From Schlegelella_A sp035995885 (GTDB taxonomy: Bacteria; Pseudomonadota; Gammaproteobacteria; Burkholderiales; Burkholderiaceae_C): a stretch of 64,000 nucleotides of DNA. The notes under the pieces are model-generated. The model ran no database searches. It saw only the letters and a program-made list of their open reading frames with translations, and was not told where the DNA came from. Made by a program: the position numbers and the translations under genes. Below, piece after piece: positions 34,276 to 45,322 of this stretch (within the stretch, counting starts at the first letter, position 1; each line of letters opens with the position of its first letter). The DNA is taken from contig DASYKC010000193.1 of the NCBI GenBank assembly GCA_035995885.1, positions 3,947-67,946 of the forward strand, read 5' to 3'.

Positions 34276-35238
34276 ATGACCGTCGCCGCCTCGTCCGCGT
34301 CGCCGGCAGCGAGCGTCGATCGCCCGCGCCAGGCGCTCTGGGCGGCGCTCGTCCTGATCCTCGTCTGGGGCGCCAACTTCAGTGTCCAGAAGGCGATCTT
34401 CCAGGCCTTGTCGCCGGGCGGCTTCCTGTTCGTCCGCTACCTCATCATGCCGGTCGCGGCGGCGCTCCTGCTCTGCTTTCGCTTCGGCCTGCGCTGGCCG
34501 CGCGTCTCGCGCGCCGACGCGTTCGCGCTGCTGCGCCTCGGTCTCGTCGGCCATCTCCTCCACGTCGGGCTCGTCACCTACGGCATCTACTGGTCGACGG
34601 CGTTCTCGAGCTCGCTCATCCTCGCCTGCGGGCCGGTCTTCACGCTCCTCATCCTGCACTGGCACGGCCACGAGGCGCTGACGCGCGGCTCGGTCGCCGG
34701 CGTCGCGGTCGCCTGCGTCGGCGTCGTCGTCTTCCTTTCCGACAAGCTGTTCGGCGGCCACTGGCAGGCGAGCGCCGGCGACCTCGTCCTGCTCGTCGCG
34801 GCCTCGTTCTTCTCGTACTACACGGTCGCCGCCAAGCCGTTCATCGAGCGCCTCGGCGGCGTCACGGTGATGACCTACGCGGTGCTCTTCGGCAGCGTGC
34901 CGGTGGTCGCGCTCAGCTTGCCCGCCGGGCTTGCCGTGAACTGGACCGAGGTCGCGCCGGCCGTGTGGGCGGGCACCTTCTACGCCGTCATCATTTCGGC
35001 GTTCCTCGGCTGGCTCGTCTGGGGCTGGGTCAACGCCGTGCGCGGCGTCGGCCCGACGGCGCCGCTCATGTACCTGATGCCGCCGGTCGCCGGCCTCGTC
35101 GCCTGGGGGCTGACCGGCGAGCGCTATTCGGCCGCCAAGATCGCCGGGGCAGCGATCGCGCTGGGCGGCGTCGCCCTGGCGCAATTCACCTCGTCGCCGC
35201 GCGATCCGGTGCGCGAGGCACCGGCACCGGTCGACTGA
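34276..35238 (+). CDS. EamA-family (DMT superfamily) transporter
   Basis: 320 aa with about ten membrane helices in two EamA repeats: LWAALVLILVWGANFSVQKA at the start of the first and LVLLVAASFFSYYTVAAKPF at the start of the second, with PLMYLMPPVAGLVAWGLTGE in the last pair. Inner-membrane exporter of a small metabolite, substrate unknown. It starts 10 bases after the MmcB-like gene, suggesting co-transcription. Confidence 0.87.
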   Translation: MTVAASSASPAASVDRPRQALWAALVLILVWGANFSVQKAIFQALSPGGFLFVRYLIMPVAAALLLCFRFGLRWPRVSRADAFALLRLGLVGHLLHVGLVTYGIYWSTAFSSSLILACGPVFTLLILHWHGHEALTRGSVAGVAVACVGVVVFLSDKLFGGHWQASAGDLVLLVAASFFSYYTVAAKPFIERLGGVTVMTYAVLFGSVPVVALSLPAGLAVNWTEVAPAVWAGTFYAVIISAFLGWLVWGWVNAVRGVGPTAPLMYLMPPVAGLVAWGLTGERYSAAKIAGAAIALGGVALAQFTSSPRDPVREAPAPVD

Positions 35239-35271
35239 TTGCGCCATGATGGCGGCCTCACGGGAGAGACG

Positions 35272-37011
35272 ATGAATCCGATCCTGACCTCGGGGCGTGG
35301 CGCCGCCGGCACCAGCCTGCTCGCGCTGGCCGCGGTGCTGTGGCTGGCGGGCTGCGACAAGCCGGCACCGACCGAGACGACGTCGAGCCCGGCCGCACCG
35401 AGTGCGGCGACCGCGCCGCCGATCGCGGCACCGGCTACCGTCCCGACGAACGTCGCGCCGACCACCGCGGCCACGCCCCCGACGTCCCAGCACGCCGATG
35501 CGGGCATCGCCTGGCGCCAGGCCGCCAACGATGCCGAGATCGACGCTGCCTTCGCCGCCGCGCGCAGCGAGAACAAGCCGGTCTTCGTCTACTGGGGCGC
35601 GAAGTGGTGCCCGCCGTGCAACCAGGTCAAGGCGACGCTCTTCAACCGGCAGGACTTCATCGAGCGCTCGCGCGCCTTCGTTCCGGTCTACGTCGACGGC
35701 GACAGCCCCGGCGCGCAGAAGATCGGCGCGCGCTTCCACGTCAGCGGCTACCCGACCATGGTGCTGTTCAGCGCCAAGGGCCAGGAGGTGACTCGCCTGC
35801 CGGGCGAGGTCGAGCCGGTGCGCTACACCGAGGTGCTCACCCTCGGCATGAACGCGGCCCGGCCGGTGAGCGCGGTCCTCGCCGACGCGCTCGCCAGGCC
35901 GGCCGCGCTGACCCCGAACGACTGGCGCCTGCTCGCCTTCTATTCGTGGGACACCGATCACCAGCAGGTGATCGCCAAGGACCGCCTGCCGGCGACCTTG
36001 CTCGCGCTCGCCGACGCTTGCCCGGCCGACGCGCCCGACACGGCGATGCGGCTGCGCCTGAAGGCGCTCGCCGCCGCCGATGCCGGAAAACCGGCGCGCG
36101 TCGACGCCGCGACCCGCGCTGCCGTGCTCGCCCTGCTCGGCGACGAAGCGCGCACGCGCGAGCAGACCGACATGGTCACCAACTACGCCGCCGAGATCGT
36201 CCGCGCCCTGAGCGCGAAGGGCTCGGCCGATCGCAGCGCGCTTGTCGCCGCCTTCGACACCGCGCTCAGGCGCCTCGAGGCCGACAACGCGCTCTCGCGC
36301 GCCGATCGCATGCAGGCGCTGATCGCCCAGGTCGACCTCGCCCGCATCGACGTCGTCGAGGCCGACGGCGCCAAGCCGGCCGCGAAGCGCGCGGCGCCGG
36401 TCGCCCTGCCGGCGGCGCTGATCGCCGACGTGCGCGCGCAGACCGCGCGCGCCGATCGCGAGATCACCGACGGCTACGAGCGCCAGGCGGTGATCACCGC
36501 AGCGGCCTACCTGCTCGAGCATGCCGGCCTCGGCGCCGACTCCGACGCGCTCCTCAAGGCCAATCTCGCCAAAAGCCATTCGCCGTACTACCTGATGTCG
36601 GAGCTGGCGAGCAACGCCAAGAAGCGCGGCGACCACGCCGAGGCCCTGCGCTGGTACCGCGAGGCCTTCGAGAAGAGCGAAGGCCCGGCGACGCGCCTGC
36701 AGTGGGGCGCGAGCTACGTCAACGCGCTCGTCGATCTCGCGCCGGCCGACGAGGCGGCGATCGAGGCGGCGTCGGCGCAGCTCTGGAGCGAGGCGGCGTC
36801 GCAGCCCGACGCGTTCTACGAGCGCAGCGCGCGCTCGCTGCAGAAGGTCGGCAGCAAGCTGCAGGCGTGGAACAAGACGGGCGCGCACCGCGCCGCGATG
36901 GCGCGCCTGCAGACCAAGCTCGACGTCCTCTGCGCCGCGCCGACGCACAGCGCGAGCGAGCGCGCGACCTGCCAGGCGCTGCTCGCCGCGCCGGCCAAGC
37001 CGAGCGCCTGA
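35272..37011 (+). CDS. Thioredoxin-fold lipoprotein with a long helical C-terminal part
   Basis: 579 aa. A lipobox (VLWLAGC) and a Pro/Ala/Thr spacer of about 60 residues precede a thioredoxin domain with WCPPC (YWGAKWCPPCNQVKATLF) and the cis-Pro region SGYPTMVLF. The remaining roughly 370 residues are alanine-rich, helical and TPR-like near the end (NAKKRGDHAEALRWYREAFEKS). This is much longer than ordinary thioredoxins; it is probably a periplasmic disulfide reductase or chaperone-like protein. GGGAGAG lies just upstream of the ATG at 35272. Confidence 0.85.
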   Translation: MNPILTSGRGAAGTSLLALAAVLWLAGCDKPAPTETTSSPAAPSAATAPPIAAPATVPTNVAPTTAATPPTSQHADAGIAWRQAANDAEIDAAFAAARSENKPVFVYWGAKWCPPCNQVKATLFNRQDFIERSRAFVPVYVDGDSPGAQKIGARFHVSGYPTMVLFSAKGQEVTRLPGEVEPVRYTEVLTLGMNAARPVSAVLADALARPAALTPNDWRLLAFYSWDTDHQQVIAKDRLPATLLALADACPADAPDTAMRLRLKALAAADAGKPARVDAATRAAVLALLGDEARTREQTDMVTNYAAEIVRALSAKGSADRSALVAAFDTALRRLEADNALSRADRMQALIAQVDLARIDVVEADGAKPAAKRAAPVALPAALIADVRAQTARADREITDGYERQAVITAAAYLLEHAGLGADSDALLKANLAKSHSPYYLMSELASNAKKRGDHAEALRWYREAFEKSEGPATRLQWGASYVNALVDLAPADEAAIEAASAQLWSEAASQPDAFYERSARSLQKVGSKLQAWNKTGAHRAAMARLQTKLDVLCAAPTHSASERATCQALLAAPAKPSA

Positions 37012-37066
37012 TCGGCGCGCGGCCGGGCGTCCCGTCGAGCGCGGTGCGCGTCGCCTGCCCGCCGCC

Positions 37067-38649
<1,583 letters not shown>

Positions 38650-38653
<4 letters not shown>

Positions 38654-39006
38654 CGCCGCGCGCCGATCCGCACTTCGTAGCGGACCGACTTGGCGGCGTC
38701 GCTGAAGCGCAGCGTCGTTCCTTCCCAGTCGTAGGCGGCGCTGAACTCGTCGATCTGCATGCCGCCGTGCATCGTCTCGATGTCGAGCTGCGCGGTGCGC
38801 AAGGCGAGCCGATAGACGATGTCGGCGACACGGATGTCGATCCGCCCGGGCCTGACGTCGGCCTCGGCCGCGCCGCAGGTCGGCGCCGTCTCCGGCCGGG
38901 TCGCGACGCACAGCTCGGCGTCGTAGCGTCCGGTCGGCGACGGCGCGGCGACGGCGGCGCTCGCGGCGAGCGCGGCCCACGCCGCGAGGGCAGCGTTGCA
39001 GCGCAT
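38650..39006 (-). CDS. Secreted hypothetical protein (118 aa)
   Basis: Not recognised. A clear signal peptide (AALAAWAALAASAAVAAPSP) is followed by a small beta-rich domain with two Cys (ELCVATRPETAPTCGAAEAD) that may form a disulfide. YDWEGTTLRFSDAAKSVRYEVRIG ends the protein. It starts seven bases before the end of the gst gene region on the same strand and its stop overlaps the yejF stop (convergent). Confidence 0.7.
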
Positions 39007-39013
39007 CGCCGTC

Positions 39014-39622
39014 CTACTTGAGCAGTCCCTCGGCCTTCATCGCTTCCTGCACCGCCGGCCGCGCTGCGACCCGGGCCATGAAGGCGCCGAGGTTCCTGAA
39101 GCCCGAGATGTCGAGGCCGAGCGGCTTGGCCCAGTTGGTCACGGTGAAGAGATAGGCGTCGGCGACGCTGAAGGCGTCGCCCATCAGGTAGCTCTTGCCC
39201 TCGAGCTGCGCGTCGACCCAGCGATAGCGATCCATCAGCTTCGCCTTGGCCATCGTCTTAAACTCCTCGGGGACGGCCGGGTTGAAGATCGGGCTGTAGG
39301 TCTTGTGGATCTCGCTGGTCGTGAAGTTGAGCCATTCCTGCAGGCGATAGCGCGGCATCGTCCCGGCGGCCGGCGCGAGCTGCTTCCCCGGCACCTGGTC
39401 GGCGATGTACTGGACGATCACCGGCCCCTCGGTCAGCCGCTCGCCGCTGTCGAGCTCGAGCACCGGCACGTAGCCCTTCGGGTTGATCGCATAGAAGTCG
39501 CTGCCGTCCTGGAGCTTGTGGGTCTTGGTGCTGGTGAGGACGAGCTCGAACTTCAGGCCCGCCTCGCGCAGGACGATGTGCGGCGAGAGCGAGCAGGCCC
39601 CAGGGCTGTAGTAAAGCTTCAT
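39014..39622 (-). CDS. gst: Glutathione S-transferase (beta-class-like)
   Basis: 202 aa. Thioredoxin-fold N-domain with YYSPGACSLSPHIVLREAG (Cys10 as in beta-class enzymes), the cis-Pro and glutathione loop YVPVLELDSGERLTEGPVIVQ, and an all-helical C-domain with GDAFSVADAYLF. Cytoplasmic detoxification enzyme. It is divergent from the pirin gene across about 130 bases, a neighbourhood that suggests an electrophile or redox response (inference). Confidence 0.93.
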   Translation of the reverse strand: MKLYYSPGACSLSPHIVLREAGLKFELVLTSTKTHKLQDGSDFYAINPKGYVPVLELDSGERLTEGPVIVQYIADQVPGKQLAPAAGTMPRYRLQEWLNFTTSEIHKTYSPIFNPAVPEEFKTMAKAKLMDRYRWVDAQLEGKSYLMGDAFSVADAYLFTVTNWAKPLGLDISGFRNLGAFMARVAARPAVQEAMKAEGLLK

Positions 39623-39720
39623 GGCAGTCGGGTCGTGAAAGGAAGGGACGGCTATTAGACCGCGCCCCGCCCGGACCCGCTGTTCGCGCCGATTGAAGCC
39701 AGCGTTGCAACGGGTCGGCG

Positions 39721-39748
39721 TTGACGGCGGCGAAGTCGTCGCTACATG
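39721..39748 (+). promoter_or_regulatory. Possible promoter giving a leaderless pirin mRNA
   Basis: TTGACG at 39721-39726, 16 bases, then TACATG at 39743-39748; the expected start point coincides with the ATG at 39755, which has no ribosome-binding site. The -10 match is poor. Confidence 0.35.
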
Positions 39749-39754
39749 GGTTCC

Positions 39755-40657
39755 ATGAACACCACCACTTCTCCCGCCACCCCGTTTGCTTCGCGCGGCG
39801 TCGAGCGCGTCGTCCGCGGTCAGCCCACCTCCGACGGCGACGGCGTCAAGTTGACGCGCGTCCTGACGCAGCCGCTGCAGAAGCGCCTCGATCCGTTCCT
39901 GATGCTCGACGCCTTCGGCAGCGACGCCGCGAGCGACTACGTCGGCGGCTTCCCCGACCACCCGCACCGCGGCTTCGAGACGGTGACGATCATGCTCGAG
40001 GGCCGCATGCGCCACCAGGACAGCGTCGGCAACGTCGGCCTGCTCGAACCGGGCAGCGTCCAGTGGATGACCGCCGGTCGCGGCATCGTCCACTCGGAGA
40101 TGCCCGAGCAGGAAGAAGGCCGCATGGCCGGCTTTCAGCTCTGGGTCAACCTCGCCGCCGCCGACAAGATGACGGCGCCCGAGTACCGCGACATCGTCCC
40201 TGCCGCGGTGCCGGCGTACATCGACGCCGCCGGCGTGCGCGTCCGTGTCATCGCCGGCGCGAGCCACGGCACCGCGGGCGCGGTGACGCGGCCGAAGACC
40301 GAGCCGATCGTCCTCGACCTGACGCTGCCGCCGGGCAGCTCGTTCGACGCCGAGCTCCCCGGCGGCCACAACGCCTTCGCCTATGTCTTCGCGACGACTC
40401 CGGTCGCGATCGGCGACGCGGCGGCGGGTGCAACGACGGTCGAGCCGGACCGGATGGCAATCCTCGGCGCCGGCGCGGGCCGCGACGGCGTCCGCTTCTC
40501 GGTGCCCGCCGACGCAGCGGCGCCGGCGCGCGTTCTCGTCGTCGCCGGTCAGCCGCTCGGCGAGCCGATCGCGCAGTACGGGCCGTTCGTCATGAACACG
40601 ACCGCCGAGCTGCAGCGCGCGGTGCAGGACTTCCAGCGCGGCGCCCTGGCGAGCTGA
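39755..40657 (+). CDS. Pirin-family cupin protein
   Basis: 300 aa, two cupin domains. The N-domain has FLMLDAFGSDAASDYVGGFPDHPHRGFETVTIML with the metal-binding His pair (HPHRGFE) and the later GIVHSEMP; the C-domain has the shorter cupin motif (LPGGHNAFAYVF). Pirins bind Fe and act as quercetinase-like enzymes or transcription cofactors. ATG at 39755 is chosen over 39746 because the latter lies in the apparent -10 region. Confidence 0.9.
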   Translation: MNTTTSPATPFASRGVERVVRGQPTSDGDGVKLTRVLTQPLQKRLDPFLMLDAFGSDAASDYVGGFPDHPHRGFETVTIMLEGRMRHQDSVGNVGLLEPGSVQWMTAGRGIVHSEMPEQEEGRMAGFQLWVNLAAADKMTAPEYRDIVPAAVPAYIDAAGVRVRVIAGASHGTAGAVTRPKTEPIVLDLTLPPGSSFDAELPGGHNAFAYVFATTPVAIGDAAAGATTVEPDRMAILGAGAGRDGVRFSVPADAAAPARVLVVAGQPLGEPIAQYGPFVMNTTAELQRAVQDFQRGALAS

Positions 40658-40728
40658 GCGGCCGCGCGCCGGCGCGGCCGCGGGGCGGTGGTAAGGTGCG
40701 CGCGTCGATCACGCCGAGCGCGCCTGCC

Positions 40729-41097
40729 ATGCCCCGCACCATTCTCGAAGAGGCCCGCCTGCACCCGGCGATCCGCGAGACCGTCGCCAACCGCAACGCC
40801 GACATCGTCCACAACGTCGCGGCGGCGGCGTCGACGAACCCGGTGCTCGTCGTCGGCATGGCCGGCAACCCGCATGTGCGCAAGGCGCGCAAGATGCTCG
40901 ACGCCGCCGGCATCGCCCATCACTACCTCGAGTTCGGCAGCTACTTCAGCGAATGGCGCCGTCGCAACGCGCTCAAGATGTGGACCGGCTGGCCGACCTT
41001 TCCGATGGTCTTCGTCAAGGGCACGCTGATCGGCGGCGCCGACGAGCTCGAGCGGCTCGTCACCGGCGGTGAACTGAAGCGCACGCTGGGCGAATGA
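40729..41097 (+). CDS. Monothiol-glutaredoxin-like protein without any cysteine
   Basis: 122 aa. The fold is that of Grx4-type glutaredoxins: VLVVGMAGNPHVRKARKMLDAAG, then GWPTFPMVFVKGTLIGGADELE. The active-site CGFS is AGNP here (46-49), the conserved GGCD is GGAD, and the protein contains no Cys at all. Glutathione and 2Fe-2S binding by the usual route are therefore not possible. It may have become a binding or scaffold protein. Its stop overlaps the start of the downstream hydrolase gene (ATGA). Confidence 0.8.
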   Translation: MPRTILEEARLHPAIRETVANRNADIVHNVAAAASTNPVLVVGMAGNPHVRKARKMLDAAGIAHHYLEFGSYFSEWRRRNALKMWTGWPTFPMVFVKGTLIGGADELERLVTGGELKRTLGE

Positions 41098-42715
41098 GGT
41101 CGCCGGCGACCGTCGCCGGCGCGACGCGCCGGGGCCGATCGGGCAGCGCCGGCCTCGTGCTTGGCGTGGCGCTCGCGCTGTGCGCGCTCGGCGACGCGCT
41201 CGCCGCCGCATCGGCAGCGTCAGCCGCACCGGCAGCATCGGCAGCGTCCGCGCCGGCAGTGCCGACAGCGCCCGCAACCTCGGCGGCCTCGCCAGCCGCA
41301 ACCTCGGCGCTCGCCGAGTGCCACGTCGCCGGCATCCGCAACGGCGTCCTCTGCGGCACGCTGCTGCGCCCGCTCGATCCGGCCCATCGCGAGCGCGTGC
41401 AGATCGCGATCCGCTACGTCGTCGTGCCGGCGATGGCACGGCGCAAGTATCCCGATCCGGTCTTCGTCCTCGCCGGCGGGCCCGGGCAGAGCGCGATCGC
41501 GATCGCGGCGTCGACGATGCCGCTCTTCAGCCGCATCAACAACCGGCGCGACATCGTCTTCGTCGATCAGCGCGGCACCGGCGGCTCGGCGCCGCTCGCC
41601 TGCGCCGAGCCCGAGCACGAGTCGCTCGCCGAGCAGTCCGACCCCGATCGCCAGTACCGGCTCGCGCTGCAATGCAAGGCGCAGCTGCTCAAGCTGCCGT
41701 ACGTTCGCAGCGAGGCCGATCTCGGCCTGTTCACGACCTCGATCGCCGTCCAGGATCTCGACGCGGTGCGCCGCGCGCTCGGCGCCGAGCGCATCGACCT
41801 GGTCGGCGCCTCGTACGGGACGCGGGTCGCGCTCGAGTACCAGCGCCAGTTCCCGGGCGCGGTGCGACGCAGCGTGCTCGACGGCGTCGCGCCGCCCGAC
41901 ATGGTGCTGCCGGCGAGCTTCTCGCTCGACAACCAGGCGGCGTTCGACGCCCTCGTCGCCGCCTGCGCCGCCGAGGCCGCGTGCGCACGCAGCCATCCCG
42001 ACCTGCACGGACGCTTCACGGCGCTGCTGCAGTCGCTGCCGCGCAGCGTCAAGGCGGCGCATCCGCTGAGCGGCCGTGTCGAGGAGTTCGTCCTGACCCG
42101 CGACATGCTGCTCGGCGCGGTGCGCAACGCGCTCTATGTGCCGGCGCTCGCCGCGGCGCTGCCGGAAGCGATCGATGCGGCGTCGAGCGGCGACTTCGCC
42201 GGCCTGATCGGCCTCAACGCGACCTTCACGTCGCGCAAGGCGACCCGGGTCGCGACCGGCATGCACTTCTCGGTCGTCTGCGCCGAGGACGTGCCGCGCC
42301 TTTCCTCGAGCGGCGACCGGCCGGGGCCGGACTTCGGCGTCGAGTTCGCGCGCTTCTACGAACGGCTGTGCTCGGCCTGGCCGCGCGGCGAGGTGCCGGC
42401 GGCGTTCTACGGCCTGGTCGCGAGCGCGGCGCCGGTCCTGGTGCTGAGCGGCGGCATCGACCCGGCGACGCCGCCGCGCCACGGCGAGCGCGTGGTTCGC
42501 GCGCTCGGGCCGATGGCGCGCCACGTCGTCGTCGCCAACGCCGGCCACGGCGTCCTCGGCATCGGCTGCGTTCGCGACGTCGTCTACCGCTTCATCGACG
42601 CCAGCGAGGACCGTGACGCGCTCGCGGTCGACGCCAGCTGCGTCGCCGGCGTGCCGCGGCCGCCCGCGTTCCGGCCGGTCACGGCCGAAGGCGACACGAG
42701 CTCGAAGCTGGCGCG

Positions 42716-42719
<4 letters not shown>
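41094..42719 (+). CDS. Exported alpha/beta hydrolase of the tripeptidyl aminopeptidase (S33) type
   Basis: 541 aa. A signal peptide is followed by an Ala/Ser/Pro-rich stretch, then an alpha/beta hydrolase with VFVLAGGPGQSAI (oxyanion region), DQRGTGGSAPL, nucleophile elbow GASYGTR, and the C-terminal TAP-like part with SGGIDPATPPRHGERV (Asp) and NAGHGVLG (His). GSAP-type families cleave N-terminal peptides or esters in the periplasm. Cys pairs (CGTLL, CAAEAAC) may form disulfides. Overlaps its neighbours on both sides by four bases: glutaredoxin-like gene before, ABC ATPase after. Confidence 0.85.
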
Positions 42720-43575
<856 letters not shown>

Positions 43576-43579
<4 letters not shown>

Positions 43580-44751
43580 GGCGATCGATCGCCGCCGTCT
43601 TCGTCGTCCTGAGGAAGGAGCTGAGCGATGCCCTGCGCGACCGGCGCACGCTCGCCACCGTGCTGGTCTCGTCGGTGCTGATGGGGCCGCTGGTCCTGCT
43701 GGCGATCTCGGGCCTGGTCGCATCGCTCGAATCGCGCGCCGAGCAGCGCGAGGTCTATGTCGCCGGGCTGGCCGATGCGCCGACTTTGCGGAATTTTCTC
43801 GAGCGCCAGACCTACGTCGTCAAGGAAGCGCCGGCCGACTTCGAGGCGCGCCTGCGCCGCTCGACCTTCAGCGATCCGGTCGTCGTCGTGCCCCACGACT
43901 TCGAGTCGGCGCTGGTGCGCGGCGACGTGCCGATCGTCGAGATCGTCTCCGACAGCGCCAACCAGCGCTCGGAGGCGAGCACGGCGCGGATCGAGCGGCT
44001 GCTCGGCGCGTTCAGCCGCGAGCGCGCGCTGCTCAGCCTGGCGCTGCGCGGCGTCTCGGCGCAGTTGCTCGAGCCGATGCAGGTCGAGGATCGCGATCTC
44101 GCCAGCACGCAGACGCGCGCGACCCGCATCACCGGCATGCTGCCGTACTTCGTGATGATGGCGGTGCTGTACGGCGCCCTCAACGCCGCCCTCGACACGA
44201 CCGCCGGCGAGCGCGAGCGCGGCTCGCTCGAGCCGCTGCTGATGAACCCGGCCGAGCGCTGGGCGCTGGTCGCCGGCAAGTGGGGCGCGGTTGCGTGCGT
44301 GAGCATGCTCATCGCCGTCCTCAGTTGCTTCAGCTTCCTGCCGGGCCAATGGGTGCTGCGCAGCGACACGCTCGCGGCGATGTTCCAGTACGGGCCGCGC
44401 GAGGCCGGGCTCTTCATCCTCGTCCTGCTGCCGCTCGCGGCGGCGCTGGCGGCGGTGCTGATGGCGGTCGCGATCCGCTCACGCACGTTCAAGGAGGCGC
44501 AGGCAAGTTCGACGATCATCGTTCTGGCGGTATCGCTGCTGCCGCTCGTCAACGTCTTCGACCTCGGCGGCGAGGCGCCCTGGCACCTCTGGGCGCCGGC
44601 CCTGGCGCAGAACACGCTGATGACGCGCGTCCTGAAGGGCGAGGCGCTCGGTCTCGAGCAGGTGCTTATTCCGCTCTTCGTGTGCGTGGTGCTGACGGCG
44701 GTCGGGGTCTGGTCCGTCGCCCGCGAGCTGCACCAGGCGGCGGTGAAATGA
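43576..44751 (+). CDS. natB: ABC-2 transporter permease, NatB-like
   Basis: 391 aa from a GTG that overlaps the ATPase stop (GTGA). One N-terminal helix (TVLVSSVLMGPLVLLAISGLV), a large extracytoplasmic loop of about 150 residues (VYVAGLADAPTLRNFLERQT), then about five helices (MLPYFVMMAVLYGALNAALD, LFILVLLPLAAALAAVLMAV). DTTAGERERGSLEPLLMNP is the family motif. With NatA it makes an exporter of sodium, drug or other solute; the substrate is not fixed by sequence. Confidence 0.88.
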
Positions 44752-45278
44752 GCGACGAAGGCGCGGTCGCGACGAGCGTCGACGACGCGCCGCTGGTCTG
44801 GCGCTTCGTGCCGTTCGACGCCTTGTCGGTGCGTGAGCTCCAGTACATCTACATGGCGCGCCAGGCCGTGTTCTCGGTCGAACAGCACTGCGCTTTCATG
44901 GACGCCGACGGCCTCGACGAACGCGCCCATCACCTCGCCGCGTGGTCGCCGCTGCAACGCCAGCCGCTTGCCTATGCACGCCTGCTCGAGCCGGGCGCAA
45001 AGTACGCCGAGGCGTCGATCGGCCGCGTCGTCACGACCTCGGCCGGACGCGGACGAGGCCTCGGGCGCGAGACGATGGTGCGCGCGCTCGGCCACGCCGC
45101 CGAGGTCTGGCCCGGCGGCGCCGTTCGCATCTCGGCGCAGTCGCGGCTCGAGGCTTTCTACGAGTCGCTCGGCTTCGCCATCGTGGGCGCGCGCTATGTC
45201 GAAGACGGCATCGATCACACCGAGATGCTTCATCCAGGCCTGAGCAGCGCGGCTTTGCGAAGACGCCAAGGCACCTGA
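44748..45278 (+). CDS. elaA: ElaA-like GNAT N-acetyltransferase
   Basis: 176 aa. RFVPFDALSVRELQYIYMAR and VFSVEQHCAFMDADGLDERA are typical of ElaA proteins; the acetyl-CoA loop is VVTTSAGRGRGLGRETMVRAL and the C-terminal strand is AFYESLGFAIVG. Overlaps the permease gene (ATGA), so it belongs to the same transcription unit as the hydrolase and transporter. Substrate unknown. Confidence 0.87.
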   Translation: MSDEGAVATSVDDAPLVWRFVPFDALSVRELQYIYMARQAVFSVEQHCAFMDADGLDERAHHLAAWSPLQRQPLAYARLLEPGAKYAEASIGRVVTTSAGRGRGLGRETMVRALGHAAEVWPGGAVRISAQSRLEAFYESLGFAIVGARYVEDGIDHTEMLHPGLSSAALRRRQGT

Positions 45279-45291
45279 GCGCGCGGAAAAA

Positions 45292-45297
45292 TACAAT
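45292..45297 (+). promoter_or_regulatory. -10 element candidate for mnmG
   Basis: TACAAT sits in the only AT-rich island (gaaaaatacaat) between elaA and mnmG, 26 bases before the ATG. No good -35 element lies at 16-18 bases. Confidence 0.35.
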
Positions 45298-45322
45298 CGG
45301 CCCCTGAAGCGCAAAGGGCCGC

